Source: a virus. From it: a stretch of DNA of 64,000 nt. The DNA is taken from the IMG/VR virus record IMGVR_UViG_3300023109_002988, positions 34,533 through 98,532 of that record; one strand, written 5' to 3'. Positions 12,101-18,857 of the stretch are shown here, in pieces. The translations under genes were made by a program, and so were the position numbers. Within the stretch, counting starts at the first letter, position 1, and the number at the start of each line of letters is the position of its first letter. Under the pieces are notes generated by a model, which saw only the letters and a program-made list of their open reading frames with translations, had not been told where the DNA came from and made no database searches.

Positions 12101-13851
12101 ACAATAAAATAGAAGACTCTACATTCTCTAATTGTGACTTTTTAACTGGGCTTAATTTAGTACCAAATATCACAGAAATTGGATCTAGCTCGTTTGCAAA
12201 TTGCGATATTTTAAGCGGAATTAACTTTAACGAAACTATTACCACCATTGGTAGTTCAGCTTTTAGTAGTTGCGTAGATTTAAGCGGTGTTAGCTTTCCA
12301 GATAGTATAGAGGATATCGGAAATAGTGCTTTTACTAACTGCTATGATTTGAGTTTTGTTGACTTTAGCCAAAATAGTAATTATGATACAATATCAACCT
12401 CTTGTTTTGAAAATTGCACATCTTTAACTAATGTTTTATTACCTGATAATGTAACTGAATTAGGTGGCTCTTGTTTCAAAGGCTGTACTAGTTTGGAATA
12501 TATAGATTTAAATATTTCTGTGGAATATATAGGAGCCAGTGCTTTTCGGGGTTGCTCTGTTTTTAACAACCTAGATCTGCCAAGTAGCTTACTTACTATA
12601 GCAAACGATGCTTTCAAGCTTTGCTATGAATTAAAGTCTATGAGTGTTTTTCCAGAAAACCTTGCATCTATAGGAGACGATGCTTTCAATTCTTGCGATC
12701 TATCTGGGTTTCAGTCAATTTTAACTATACCAGATAGTGTAACCTATATGGGACTAAGAGCTTTTCAAAATAATTCAGATAATTTAAGTGGTGTAGTTCT
12801 AGGGTCTGGTTTAACTAATCTTCGGTCTAGTGTTTTCCAAAATTGCACTAATCTAAGAGAAATAAATTTAGAAAATATAACATCCATAGAAAACAGCGCT
12901 TTCAAAAACTGCTTAAATTTAACTGGGGCTTTAATTCCGCCCAATATGCAGTCTATGGGAACCTCTGCTTTTGAAAATACAGCCATTGAAAGTATAATAA
13001 TACCAAACGCGATAACAGAAACAAGCACTACTTTGTGTTACTCTTCTTCGTTTTTAACTGGTATAATTTCAGGCTTAAATTTAATTACTATAGGCAACAG
13101 TTCTTTTTACGGATGTGGTGCTTTAAGTGAGTTTTATGCGGAAGATAATTTGAGAAAAATTAGTAGTAATGCGTTCTATAATTGTTCGTCAATGAGTGGT
13201 CTTGATTTAAATCAAATAACAGAATTGCAGACTAGTGCATTTAAAAATTGCGACTCTCTACCTGAGTTCCTAGAAATTCCAGATACTGTAACCGTAATGG
13301 GCACAAACATTTTTGAAGGTTGCACTAATACTACTGGTTTTTCTTGGACTTCTGGTTACAATAAAATACCAGCTGGCACATTTAAAGGATGTAATAATAT
13401 TCAAACTTTAGAAATACCAAGCTACATAACAGTAGTAGATGCAGAGGCTTTCATGAATTGCACTTCTATAAGCGGAGTAAGTTTTCCACAAGGAATACAA
13501 TATATAGGAGGATCGTTAAGAAACTATAATGCAGCCAATGGAGCATTTAAAGGATGCGTAGGAATAAGTGGAGAAATAATACTTCCTTCTTCATTGGAGC
13601 AATTGGGCCGTTATGCTTTCTATGACAGTAACCTTATAAGTACTTTTAAGTTTTATAGTACTACTGCTCCTCTTACAAGAGTAGACGCTTTTCCTGTAAA
13701 GTTTATCAACGACCCAAGTAATAATCCAATACACGCTCCTTCTGGGGCTGAAGCCAGTTATTCTGGACAAAGTTATGCTCCATCGTATAGCTATTACGGA
13801 GCTAAAAGCCCAGTTAATTGGGATTCTTTAAATATCATTTTTGATTTATGA
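9142..13851 (+). CDS. Tail-tube-like protein fused to a long BspA LRR domain
   Basis: The product has 1569 residues. Residues 1-330 look like a phage major tail (tube) protein, with an ordered beta-rich region and the segment AFLTNYSVDMSVGSLAKVNL, which matches the tube-family pattern of a 'loop-Y-S-aSVG-p-a' hairpin. Residues 345-420 form a linker with an acidic stretch (EEREDDNDYYP). Residues about 430-1520 are LRR_5 units like those of the preceding gene. The C-terminus (about 1530-1569) is Ser/Tyr-rich. The start is the ATG two bases after the upstream stop; no SD is visible. In lambda the tube protein gpV carries a small C-terminal Ig domain on the tail surface, so an LRR domain here would be a much larger equivalent. 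It could instead be a special distal tail ring, with the bulk tube protein encoded elsewhere. LRR assignment is certain; the tube assignment is likely. Confidence 0.75.
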   Translation: MPRNRTIYQSESVFVSNNLDSTDVWEHAEVARIQEASYGFSMNKTDVNQYGKSSRIDHINLELPTVNFDMSYLLGNGYNESVLGFDIKEGYQFAKYHLENNSGKNFYVLISEEGLDSKSLEVGDPYTLIGIGNAFLTNYSVDMSVGSLAKVNLQYECSNINSIHGVVEGEGFWLTQLSGDSASINIDKGIPYDKKIKITAPKGDIENIPTALRPGDITINFEGFDSENLSTISGNGSFHLQSANLSIPLSRSELKRLGSKGSYARVLDYPIKATLSVNSIVSNIEVVDLAESVRGCINNSLNNDISILAKDCNKENAIIWRLKNPDLLSENFSSNIGPNKSVDLTFEVEIGNPDDNSIGILCSGASDRDNEEREDDNDYYPTRVYGYDYTGSAAALEEGVFTGESNILLDWQTGDVIEEWKYNRLFTPWRVPKWGNLDFIKRIAPGGSTEYIGDDAFRNIKATGELYLTKNLTGIGTSVFENTNIDYLVVGDGLPKLPSRSFYDCDQLKTVKTADSITEIGDSCFAYSNKLNEFYFSKGLSGIGVGAFHTCSSLLKADLSGCNYLQSINDNTFNSCTSLEEVSLSDSILTLGDDSFKSCTSLTNFKWSSGLESVGDRSFNGCTSLLDPVFYDTLETIGDEAFSTCYSFDSVTIPGTVTYFGEYAFKTCGVKSLVLNEGLSEISYQAFYNCASLKSISFPETLLYINPYCFIYNYRLQNLNIPDNVSGIGNHAFYTCYSAATSQECLDVVNFGSGLKFIGEQAFYGNQSLRSADLPENIESIGYNAFFNCGLSGFVNLPDSLNSIGINAFDSNNYIESINIGAGLTTLSNNCFEECTSLSGVFIPDWFESLNDGVFLRCYDITTISLGNGIEYINDYAFGDCRSLTGIDIPSQITGIGNSAFQTGLNITNVGFVEGLEYIGNSAFANCYSLTGVSFPNTLSGIGSSSFSACSDLSGQIIYTPNLQSVGASAFLGTDIYDVVFNNHPSYNKIEDSTFSNCDFLTGLNLVPNITEIGSSSFANCDILSGINFNETITTIGSSAFSSCVDLSGVSFPDSIEDIGNSAFTNCYDLSFVDFSQNSNYDTISTSCFENCTSLTNVLLPDNVTELGGSCFKGCTSLEYIDLNISVEYIGASAFRGCSVFNNLDLPSSLLTIANDAFKLCYELKSMSVFPENLASIGDDAFNSCDLSGFQSILTIPDSVTYMGLRAFQNNSDNLSGVVLGSGLTNLRSSVFQNCTNLREINLENITSIENSAFKNCLNLTGALIPPNMQSMGTSAFENTAIESIIIPNAITETSTTLCYSSSFLTGIISGLNLITIGNSSFYGCGALSEFYAEDNLRKISSNAFYNCSSMSGLDLNQITELQTSAFKNCDSLPEFLEIPDTVTVMGTNIFEGCTNTTGFSWTSGYNKIPAGTFKGCNNIQTLEIPSYITVVDAEAFMNCTSISGVSFPQGIQYIGGSLRNYNAANGAFKGCVGISGEIILPSSLEQLGRYAFYDSNLISTFKFYSTTAPLTRVDAFPVKFINDPSNNPIHAPSGAEASYSGQSYAPSYSYYGAKSPVNWDSLNIIFDL

Positions 13852-14021
13852 ATATTAAACCATCTTTAAAACGAGATAAAGAAAGTGGAGTTTGGACAGC
13901 CTCTTACACATCTGAATTTGGTCAAGAATTTAAAACCAAGGGTCATTCTGCTGGAGAAGCCATGCAATCCTGGTACAAAACATTTGGTAAAAAATTTGGT
14001 ATAATAAAAGGTGGTGGATGA
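13848..14021 (+). CDS. Small hypothetical protein, 57 aa
   Basis: This ORF starts at an ATG that overlaps the stop of the tail-tube-LRR gene (ATGA), a coupling common in this genome. It encodes a basic 57-residue protein beginning MNIKPSLKRDKESGVWTAS and ending in GGG. The sequence K.D..SG.WTA.YTSEFG resembles a small beta-hairpin unit, followed by a short helix (AGEAMQSWYKTFG). I do not recognise a family. Its position at the end of the plus-strand LRR operon suggests co-expression with virion genes. Confidence 0.6.
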   Translation: MNIKPSLKRDKESGVWTASYTSEFGQEFKTKGHSAGEAMQSWYKTFGKKFGIIKGGG

Positions 14022-14034
14022 TGCGGATCTAAAT

Positions 14035-14051
14035 AAAGTCGGTCTGACTTT
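14035..14051. terminator. Small hairpin between convergent genes, possible terminator
   Basis: AAAGTC-GGTCT-GACTTT forms a 6-bp stem with a 5-base loop. It lies between the plus-strand end at 14021 and the minus-strand end at 14053, where a bidirectional terminator would be expected. No good T-tract follows on either strand, so the call is weak. Confidence 0.3.
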
Positions 14052-14052
14052 A

Positions 14053-14442
14053 CTAATCAAAATCAACATTTATCTGACCATTGTTTTTAGCGGCTGATTT
14101 CATTTGATCCATATGCTTTGCCCCATTTCTTTTGCTTGAATAGTCTTTATAGTAATTTTCTTTTACAGGGTCAATACCGCCATTCTTTTCTGCTCTTTGA
14201 TAACTTAACTCTTTGCTGTAATCCATTATGTCTCCCATGGATCCTTTTTTGTTGGCAGTCTTGTTCACAAAATCCCTAGAGCTGTGAGGGTCGATCTGAG
14301 AATCTATTGAAGCATTTGGTATAGTGAATACTCTTTTCCATTCAAGGCCGTCAGAATCAAAGTATACATGCTTGTCGTTCATTCCTTGAACTTCTTCTAT
14401 GTATTGTTCTAAGCTTGGGTGTTTGTAGATATAAATAGGCAC
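14053..14442 (-). CDS. FmdB-like phage protein lacking zinc-ribbon cysteines
   Basis: The 129-residue product starts MPIYIYKHPSLEQYIEEVQG and continues with K.V.F...G..WKRVFTIPN, the layout of FmdB-family zinc-ribbon proteins (MP.Y.Y.C..C…RV.S.P) often found in phages. The cysteine pairs are absent, so it should not bind zinc. The rest is charged and predicted helical, with the segment DIMDYSKELSYQRAEKNGG. The start codon is GTG. A -10-like TATTAT ends five bases upstream and a TTGAAA lies 17 bases further up, supporting this start. It is the last gene of the minus-strand group, but it appears to have its own promoter. Function unknown. Confidence 0.6.
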   Translation of the reverse strand: MPIYIYKHPSLEQYIEEVQGMNDKHVYFDSDGLEWKRVFTIPNASIDSQIDPHSSRDFVNKTANKKGSMGDIMDYSKELSYQRAEKNGGIDPVKENYYKDYSSKRNGAKHMDQMKSAAKNNGQINVDFD

Positions 14443-14447
14443 AATAT

Positions 14448-14476
14448 ATAATACACAAACGGATGTAGTTTTTCAA
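14448..14476 (-). promoter_or_regulatory. Promoter for the FmdB-like gene (TTGAAA-N17-TATTAT)
   Basis: On the minus strand TTGAAA (14476-14471) and TATTAT (14453-14448) are separated by 17 bases. The gap from the -10 box to the GTG start at 14442 is only five bases, so the transcript would be leaderless or nearly so. The -35 lies inside the terminator hairpin of the upstream gene. Confidence 0.5.
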
Positions 14477-14484
14477 CTACACCC
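14461..14484 (-). terminator. Hairpin terminator after hsp20
   Basis: On the minus strand GGGTGTAGTT-GAAA-AACTACATCC folds into a 10-bp stem (one G-U pair) with a GAAA loop, 30 bases after the hsp20 stop. The following bases are T-rich but not a perfect T-run (GTTTGTGTATT), so termination may be partial. Confidence 0.6.
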
Positions 14485-14514
14485 GCTTGATTCTTAGTTA
14501 ATAATAAACAGACA

Positions 14515-14835
14515 CTAATCAATATCAATAGATAAAGTTTTTTTGACTTCTTTTTTAGGCATTGTTATTGTAAGTAATCCGTCAGACATTTTAGATGAAA
14601 TACTACTCAATGAAACTAGGTTTTTAAGATAAACCTTGTGGGTTTTTTTCTTTTTACCACTTTTTTCAGCTTCAATTGTTAGTACTTCGTCACAAACCGT
14701 AATCTTTACATCCTTTTTGGAAAATCCAGCAAGTTCAAATTCAACGGTGTAAACGTCATCGCTGCTTTTTACCAAGTTTGTTGTGTCTTGGTAAGCCCTC
14801 TCAATATTTAATAGTTCATTAATAATTGATGTCAT
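14515..14835 (-). CDS. Small heat-shock protein (Hsp20 / alpha-crystallin)
   Basis: This 106-residue protein has an alpha-crystallin domain at about residues 25-100. It shows VYTVEFELAGFSKKDVKITV, then L.IEA…KK, then the G-L-L-T-I-T-M-P-K signature at about 85-93. Hsp20 proteins are ATP-independent holdases that keep unfolding proteins soluble. The N-terminal arm is short. Phage Hsp20 genes are known in T4-like and cyanophages, where a role in virion assembly or infection stress is suspected. It sits downstream of a glycosyltransferase in the minus-strand group and is followed by a hairpin terminator. Confidence 0.9.
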   Translation of the reverse strand: MTSIINELLNIERAYQDTTNLVKSSDDVYTVEFELAGFSKKDVKITVCDEVLTIEAEKSGKKKKTHKVYLKNLVSLSSISSKMSDGLLTITMPKKEVKKTLSIDID

Positions 14836-14874
14836 AATATATTACTATTGCAGATACCATGCCAATTAAAAAAC

Positions 14875-15936
14875 CTAGGAAATATAGGACAAAATGCCGT
14901 CAACTGTGTTTGAGTAGGTAAATTTGTCCGATAACTTTTGTCCCTCTGAGTTAATTTGTCCCACCTTAGATTCAGCTTTTTCCATGGCTACAATCACTTC
15001 ATCAGGATTCCAATCATAAAACGAACCTTGATTAAATGGAGATCCTTTAACAAAGAATTTTCCATCTTGGACATCAATATAACCAGAAGACTCTACAAGT
15101 ATTGAATTATCTTTGTTTGCCCAATCTTTATGGGATGTTTCGTTAAGGACAATACTCCATTTGCCTAAACAGGAAGAATTAAAAGCTGGCAAATTCCAAC
15201 CCTCTCCTCCAGAAAGACCAGTTAAGTCAATATCAATTGCGTTAAGGAACTCATTAACCTCTCTGTTTGTTTTTAGATAGGGTAAAAAATTAACATTGCT
15301 ATACCTGTTGCCTCCCAAAGTATTGGAAATGATGTGAGACATCTCCTCCTCTTTAAAGAAAGGGTTTGTAATACAACAAGTCAATTGATACTTGCTATTG
15401 TTGCCATATTTTTTAATCCATGTTTGAATTATTTTTGCTGTGTGCTTCCTGTTTTCAAACTTGCCCATCAATCCGAAATGAACAACATCTTGAAGGTAAA
15501 CTTTTTCAGTTCTTTTAAATTCTGGATCTAAGCCAAGAGGTACATGAGGAGAATTAAATTGATCCCCAGCATACTTAGAGCTAAAAATAGTTTTACTCTG
15601 AGCTTTGCATAAAGCTTTTTCTATGTCTGTAGGTTCGTTACATTCATAAAAAGTGTAAAGATACTGATTGGAATTTTTCCTGTTTTCAGATCCATTCAGG
15701 TGCCAAATCTTAAGAGATGGTACATCATCTGATAAAAAATCAAACCTTTTATTTATAGAATCCTGAAAAAAAGATCTGTCATCATCGCTTAATTGATAAG
15801 CAGATAAATCAATACTTGATTCATTCATAGGCCAGATAGCAACATCATGGCCTTTACCCTTGAGCTCCTTGATAATGTTTACGGAAACATTACCAAGGCT
15901 CAGTGAGTTTAGGGGTGCGTCTACTAAGATTTTCAT
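14875..15936 (-). CDS. Glycosyltransferase (GT-B, group 1/4 type)
   Basis: The 353-residue protein starts MKILVDAPLNSLSLGNVS, a first beta strand and glycine-containing loop typical of GT-B enzymes, followed by a helix ending KGHDVAIWP. The second half has HVPLGLDPEF, then FGLMGKFENRKH (start of the second Rossmann domain), then DIDLTGLSGGEGWNLPAFNSS, which matches the donor-binding E-x7-E region of GT1/GT4 enzymes (SEGWGLP.lEA…). It would transfer a sugar from a nucleotide donor; acceptor and sugar are unknown. Its start codon abuts the SSB stop, so it is co-transcribed with DNA metabolism genes. Confidence 0.75.
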   Translation of the reverse strand: MKILVDAPLNSLSLGNVSVNIIKELKGKGHDVAIWPMNESSIDLSAYQLSDDDRSFFQDSINKRFDFLSDDVPSLKIWHLNGSENRKNSNQYLYTFYECNEPTDIEKALCKAQSKTIFSSKYAGDQFNSPHVPLGLDPEFKRTEKVYLQDVVHFGLMGKFENRKHTAKIIQTWIKKYGNNSKYQLTCCITNPFFKEEEMSHIISNTLGGNRYSNVNFLPYLKTNREVNEFLNAIDIDLTGLSGGEGWNLPAFNSSCLGKWSIVLNETSHKDWANKDNSILVESSGYIDVQDGKFFVKGSPFNQGSFYDWNPDEVIVAMEKAESKVGQINSEGQKLSDKFTYSNTVDGILSYIS

Positions 15937-16308
15937 TTAAAATGGAATATCTTCATCTACCGAACCTGCGGTAACAGCTTGCTTGCTTTCTGCTTTTGGA
16001 TCAGAATCATTTGTCCCACCAATGAACTGAAAGGTAGAGGCGGAAATAAACATCTTGTTGTATTTCTTACCTTCAGATTCCCAAGAAGAATTTCTCAATT
16101 CACCTTGAATAATAATTGGTCTACCTTTGGTAAGGTACTGATTAGCTGTTTCAGCTTGCTTGTTCCAAAGCTCTGCGTCAATAAAACACGGCTCTTTGGC
16201 TCTTTTACCTGACACACAAAGTCTGATTTTACAAACCTTGTTATCTCCTACTTGTCTCATCTCTGGGTCTGATGCCAGATGACCTGCTGCTACTATTGTA
16301 TTATACAT
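15937..16308 (-). CDS. ssb: Single-stranded DNA-binding protein (bacterial SSB type)
   Basis: The 123-residue protein has one OB-fold (residues 1-105): MYNTIVAAGHLASDPEMR, then FIDAELWNKQAETANQYLTKG, then GELRNSSWE. A flexible linker and the acidic tip DEDIPF follow. In bacterial SSB that tip recruits replication and repair partners. Its retention fits a phage using a bacterial-type (C-family) polymerase and RecA rather than T4-type gp32. The gene overlaps the sigma-factor gene by eight bases. Confidence 0.95.
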   Translation of the reverse strand: MYNTIVAAGHLASDPEMRQVGDNKVCKIRLCVSGKRAKEPCFIDAELWNKQAETANQYLTKGRPIIIQGELRNSSWESEGKKYNKMFISASTFQFIGGTNDSDPKAESKQAVTAGSVDEDIPF

Positions 16309-16873
16309 GATTTTCGTCTAATTTATTTTTTACTTTTTCAATGAATCTGTCGTGAATGTTTATGCAACCTTGTATACTAAGATTAAGTTTTTTGGCGGCT
16401 ATTTTCCACGGCACTAACTTAGTATTGCTTGTATTGTATCTTATGTCAATGATTTTTTTTACTCTTTTATCATTTTCTGTTTTAAGCATAGAGTTAAAGA
16501 TGTCAAAAGCTTCTATTTTTGATAGCTTTACAAGAGAGTCGTCGTCGTCAGATAAGTCTGAGTGTACGTTTTCTAGGGGTACGTTCTTCTTTTCTTTTCT
16601 GTTAATCTCATTAAGGCACTTCCACTTAGTCTGATTAGCAAGAAATGTAGAAAATTTACTATTTTTGCTTGGATCATAATCTAACGCAGATTTATATATC
16701 ATATAATCTTTATCGTCTATTATGGACTTTTTGTTTATATTAATGCGGTCATTTTTTGAATATTGATCCACTATATAAACATATATACCAGAATGCCTAT
16801 TTATTAATTCAGATAAGCTCGCCCCATCTTTTGATTCTTGTATTCTTTTTATAAGGGACAGGTCACTTTCCAT
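16301..16873 (-). CDS. Phage RNA polymerase sigma factor (sigma-70 superfamily)
   Basis: The 190-residue protein has a region-2-like segment at about residues 60-92, where YDPSKNSKFSTFLANQTKW is followed by KCLNEINRK. This corresponds to the core-binding and -10-reading helix of sigma factors (FDP..G.KFSTYA...I). An acidic linker (DLSDDDDS) follows. Residues about 150-187 look like a region-4-type helix-turn-helix (WKIAAKKLNLSIQGCINIHDR). It would redirect host RNA polymerase to phage promoters, probably late ones. It overlaps the dNMP kinase gene by 25 bases and SSB by 8, so it is expressed with replication genes, as T4 gp55-type late sigma factors are. The assignment rests on motif pattern only. 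Confidence 0.7.
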   Translation of the reverse strand: MESDLSLIKRIQESKDGASLSELINRHSGIYVYIVDQYSKNDRININKKSIIDDKDYMIYKSALDYDPSKNSKFSTFLANQTKWKCLNEINRKEKKNVPLENVHSDLSDDDDSLVKLSKIEAFDIFNSMLKTENDKRVKKIIDIRYNTSNTKLVPWKIAAKKLNLSIQGCINIHDRFIEKVKNKLDENHV

Positions 16874-17436
16874 AATTCATATGTTTCTTTGTTTAATAGT
16901 TTATTCAGTATTTCGTTGGATGTCAAACTTAAAAGTCTTTTATCTTCAAAGTTTCCAAACGTAAAATTTACATCTACTTCGTTTTTTAGAATAGAGTTAT
17001 TATCTTCTTCGTATTTGTTTGCGGGTTCTATGCCTTCTCTTTCTATCAAAACAGATAGACCATCGTTTCTCTTTACCCAATCAAGTTCATTTGAAAACCT
17101 TAGGTCTGTTATTATGTTAACAGCATCAAGATCTAGGTTTTCCTCTAGTTTGTTTATCCATGTATTATTGTCTATCTTTCTTATGACATCTGTGCCCCAA
17201 CAAACTAAGAAGGGTCTGATTATTTTTTTCTCGTCATCATCTTCTGTAAAAGCAGATATCCCAGTTTTTTCAATTAAAAATTGATCTACTGATTTTTTTA
17301 ATTCATCAGCGAATGAAACCTTTACCGCTTTAATTCCACTATCCCTAAGTATATCTATGAAGTTATTTCCAAGAGTATCTTTCCCAGATCTAGCATTACC
17401 AGATATACTTATAATTTTATGTTTATAATTAAGCAT
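16849..17436 (-). CDS. Deoxynucleoside monophosphate kinase
   Basis: A P-loop (GNARSGKDT, residues 13-21) follows the first strand (KIISIS). This is the layout of T4 gp1-type phage dNMP kinases, with later DVSFADELK-type, WGTDVIRK and ITDLRFSNELDWV segments that form the lid and nucleotide-binding parts. It phosphorylates dNMPs to dNDPs for DNA synthesis. I chose the ATG at 17436 (195 residues). A longer TTG start at 17463 is possible, but kinases of this family begin just before the P-loop strand, and a promoter (TTGACT-N17-TAAATT) ends 13 bases upstream of this ATG. It heads the minus-strand group and is divergent from nrdBA, another dNTP supply gene pair. Confidence 0.85.
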   Translation of the reverse strand: MLNYKHKIISISGNARSGKDTLGNNFIDILRDSGIKAVKVSFADELKKSVDQFLIEKTGISAFTEDDDEKKIIRPFLVCWGTDVIRKIDNNTWINKLEENLDLDAVNIITDLRFSNELDWVKRNDGLSVLIEREGIEPANKYEEDNNSILKNEVDVNFTFGNFEDKRLLSLTSNEILNKLLNKETYELWKVTCPL

Positions 17437-17444
17437 TTGTTTAA

Positions 17445-17478
17445 ATGATAATTTATCATACAAATATCAACAAGTCAA
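17445..17478 (-). promoter_or_regulatory. Promoter and overlapping palindrome before dNMP kinase
   Basis: On the minus strand TTGACT (17478-17473) and TAAATT (17455-17450) are 17 bases apart. The palindrome ATGATAA-T-TTATCAT (17445-17459) covers the -10 box, the expected place for a repressor operator. Confidence 0.5.
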
Positions 17479-17771
17479 TACTTTTATTTAGAAATCAATT
17501 CATTTTTTAAAATGCTTTGCTTTGAGATATTTAAAATACTATACCGTATAGTAATACTTTACGGTTAGTAGTATATACTAATCGATAAGTAATTTAAATA
17601 TCGAAAAGAAATCGATTGACAATAGTCTTCGATTAAGTTCGTAACCAATAACTTTTTCGGAAGTGTTGTTGAATACGTTTTATTATACAAAACCGTTCTA
17701 CTTTTTTCTAAAGTTTTTTTCACTTTTTTAAAAATGAAATTTCAAATAAAAAAATTAAGTATATTTTCTAC
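17464..17771. other. AT-rich divergent control region with palindromes
   Basis: About 310 bases without a gene separate the divergent kinase-sigma-SSB and nrdBA units. The stretch is very AT-rich. It contains the palindromes TACTATAC-C-GTATAGTA (17537-17553) and TAGTATATACTA (17569-17580), then repeated ATCGAT-type words between 17580 and 17640. From 17690 to 17760 there are A and T runs. Such clusters are typical of operators and, in phages, of replication origins. Nothing here proves either. Confidence 0.4.
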
Positions 17772-17799
17772 TTGACCGATACCAATTTCTGGCTAATGT
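17772..17799 (+). promoter_or_regulatory. Promoter for nrdBA (TTGACC-N16-TAATGT)
   Basis: TTGACC at 17772-17777 and TAATGT at 17794-17799 give a transcription start near 17806 and a leader of about 75 bases. An imperfect palindrome TGTGTAAATTATCACA (17797-17812) overlaps the -10 box. It fits the CRP/FNR-family pattern TGTGA-N6-TCACA with one mismatch, so a host or phage regulator of that type could repress this promoter. Confidence 0.5.
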
Positions 17800-17810
17800 G
17801 TAAATTATCA

Positions 17811-17855
17811 CAGCGGGGAATAAAGAGGGGTGAAACCAGGAACCGACGTAACAAT
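17811..17855 (+). promoter_or_regulatory. G-rich nrdBA leader element resembling a cobalamin-riboswitch core
   Basis: In an otherwise AT-rich leader, 17815-17850 is abruptly G/C-rich. It reads GGGGAA, then GGGGTGAAACCAGG, then AACCGACGTAAC. This order and wording resemble the core of cobalamin riboswitches (GGGAA…GGUGAAA..CC…G.YGACG..AAC). B12 riboswitches before class I RNR genes are known in bacteria. The usual outer helices and B12 box are not seen, so this may be a reduced variant, another structured RNA, or coincidence. Confidence 0.35.
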
Positions 17856-17879
17856 AAACAATAAACAAAGAAAGAAAAA

Positions 17880-18857
17880 ATGAGCATATTCGAAGAACAA
17901 ATATCAAGAAAACCTAATAATTATCCGTGGGCAGAAGACTTTATTGAAGTCATGCATAATGGATTTTGGACAGATAAAGAATTTAGTTTTTCCTCTGATG
18001 TTCAAGATTTTCAAATATCCATGGACGATCAAGAGAAAGAGATAATCGTTCGAACACTATCTGCAATTGGTCAAATCGAGGTTGCTGTTAAAAAATTCTG
18101 GGCCAAGCTAGGAGACAATCTTCCTCACCCATCTCTTACTGATCTAGGTTATGTTATGGCTAATGTCGAAGTTATACATAACAATGCGTATGAAAGACTA
18201 CTTAAAGTTTTAGGATTAGAAGAAATCTTTGAAGAGAATCTAAAATTGGACTTTATTGAGGGAAGAGTTAACTATCTTAGAAAATACAATCATAGATATT
18301 ATAAAGACAGTAAGAAGCAGTATGTATATTCTTTGATTCTTTTTACGCTTTTCGTTGAAAACGTATCTCTCATGAGCCAGTTTTATATAATTAATTGGTT
18401 TTCCAGAAATAAAAATGTTCTAAAAGACACCGAACAACAGGTAAGGTATACAAGAAACGAAGAGAATATCCACGCTCAAGTAGGAATCAAAATAATTAAC
18501 ACTATTAGAGAGGAACACCCAGAACTTTTTGACGAAGAATTAGAGCAAAGAATTTTGCATGAAGCTGAACAGGCATATATTGCAGAAGCTAAGATTATTG
18601 ATTGGATGGTTAATGGTATTGACGAAGAGGGATTAAGTGCTCCTCTTCTTAAGGAGTTTATTAAAGAGCGTATTAACGATTCATTACAACAAATTTCATT
18701 CAAAAAAGCATTTGAGGTTGACAATACTTTGATTAAGGATACAATGTGGTTTGAGGAGGAGTTAATGGGAAACAATTCAACTGATTTTTTCCATTCTCGT
18801 CCTGTAGAATATTCAAAAAAAGCACAAACATTTGACCTAGATAGCGTATTTGCATGA
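17880..18857 (+). CDS. nrdB: Class I ribonucleotide reductase small (beta) subunit
   Basis: The 325-residue protein carries the class I beta-subunit metal ligands: E67 (QIEVAV), E97 and H100 (EVIH), E160 (FVENVS), E195 and H198 (ENIH). The radical tyrosine is at Y104, four residues after H100. It assembles a di-metal-tyrosyl radical cofactor and passes the radical to NrdA so that ribonucleotides can be reduced to deoxyribonucleotides. The end (AQTFDLDSVFA) resembles the C-terminal tail that docks on NrdA. The start has an A-rich, weakly SD-like upstream (GAAAG). It overlaps nrdA by four bases. The order nrdB before nrdA is the reverse of the common bacterial one. Confidence 0.95.
   Translation: MSIFEEQISRKPNNYPWAEDFIEVMHNGFWTDKEFSFSSDVQDFQISMDDQEKEIIVRTLSAIGQIEVAVKKFWAKLGDNLPHPSLTDLGYVMANVEVIHNNAYERLLKVLGLEEIFEENLKLDFIEGRVNYLRKYNHRYYKDSKKQYVYSLILFTLFVENVSLMSQFYIINWFSRNKNVLKDTEQQVRYTRNEENIHAQVGIKIINTIREEHPELFDEELEQRILHEAEQAYIAEAKIIDWMVNGIDEEGLSAPLLKEFIKERINDSLQQISFKKAFEVDNTLIKDTMWFEEELMGNNSTDFFHSRPVEYSKKAQTFDLDSVFA

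Noticed and set aside
16838-17284. 148-codon plus-strand frame over the kinase and sigma genes
   Set aside because: The minus-strand genes have clear motifs. This frame is Ser/Phe-rich, typical of the reverse complement of Lys/Asp-rich genes.
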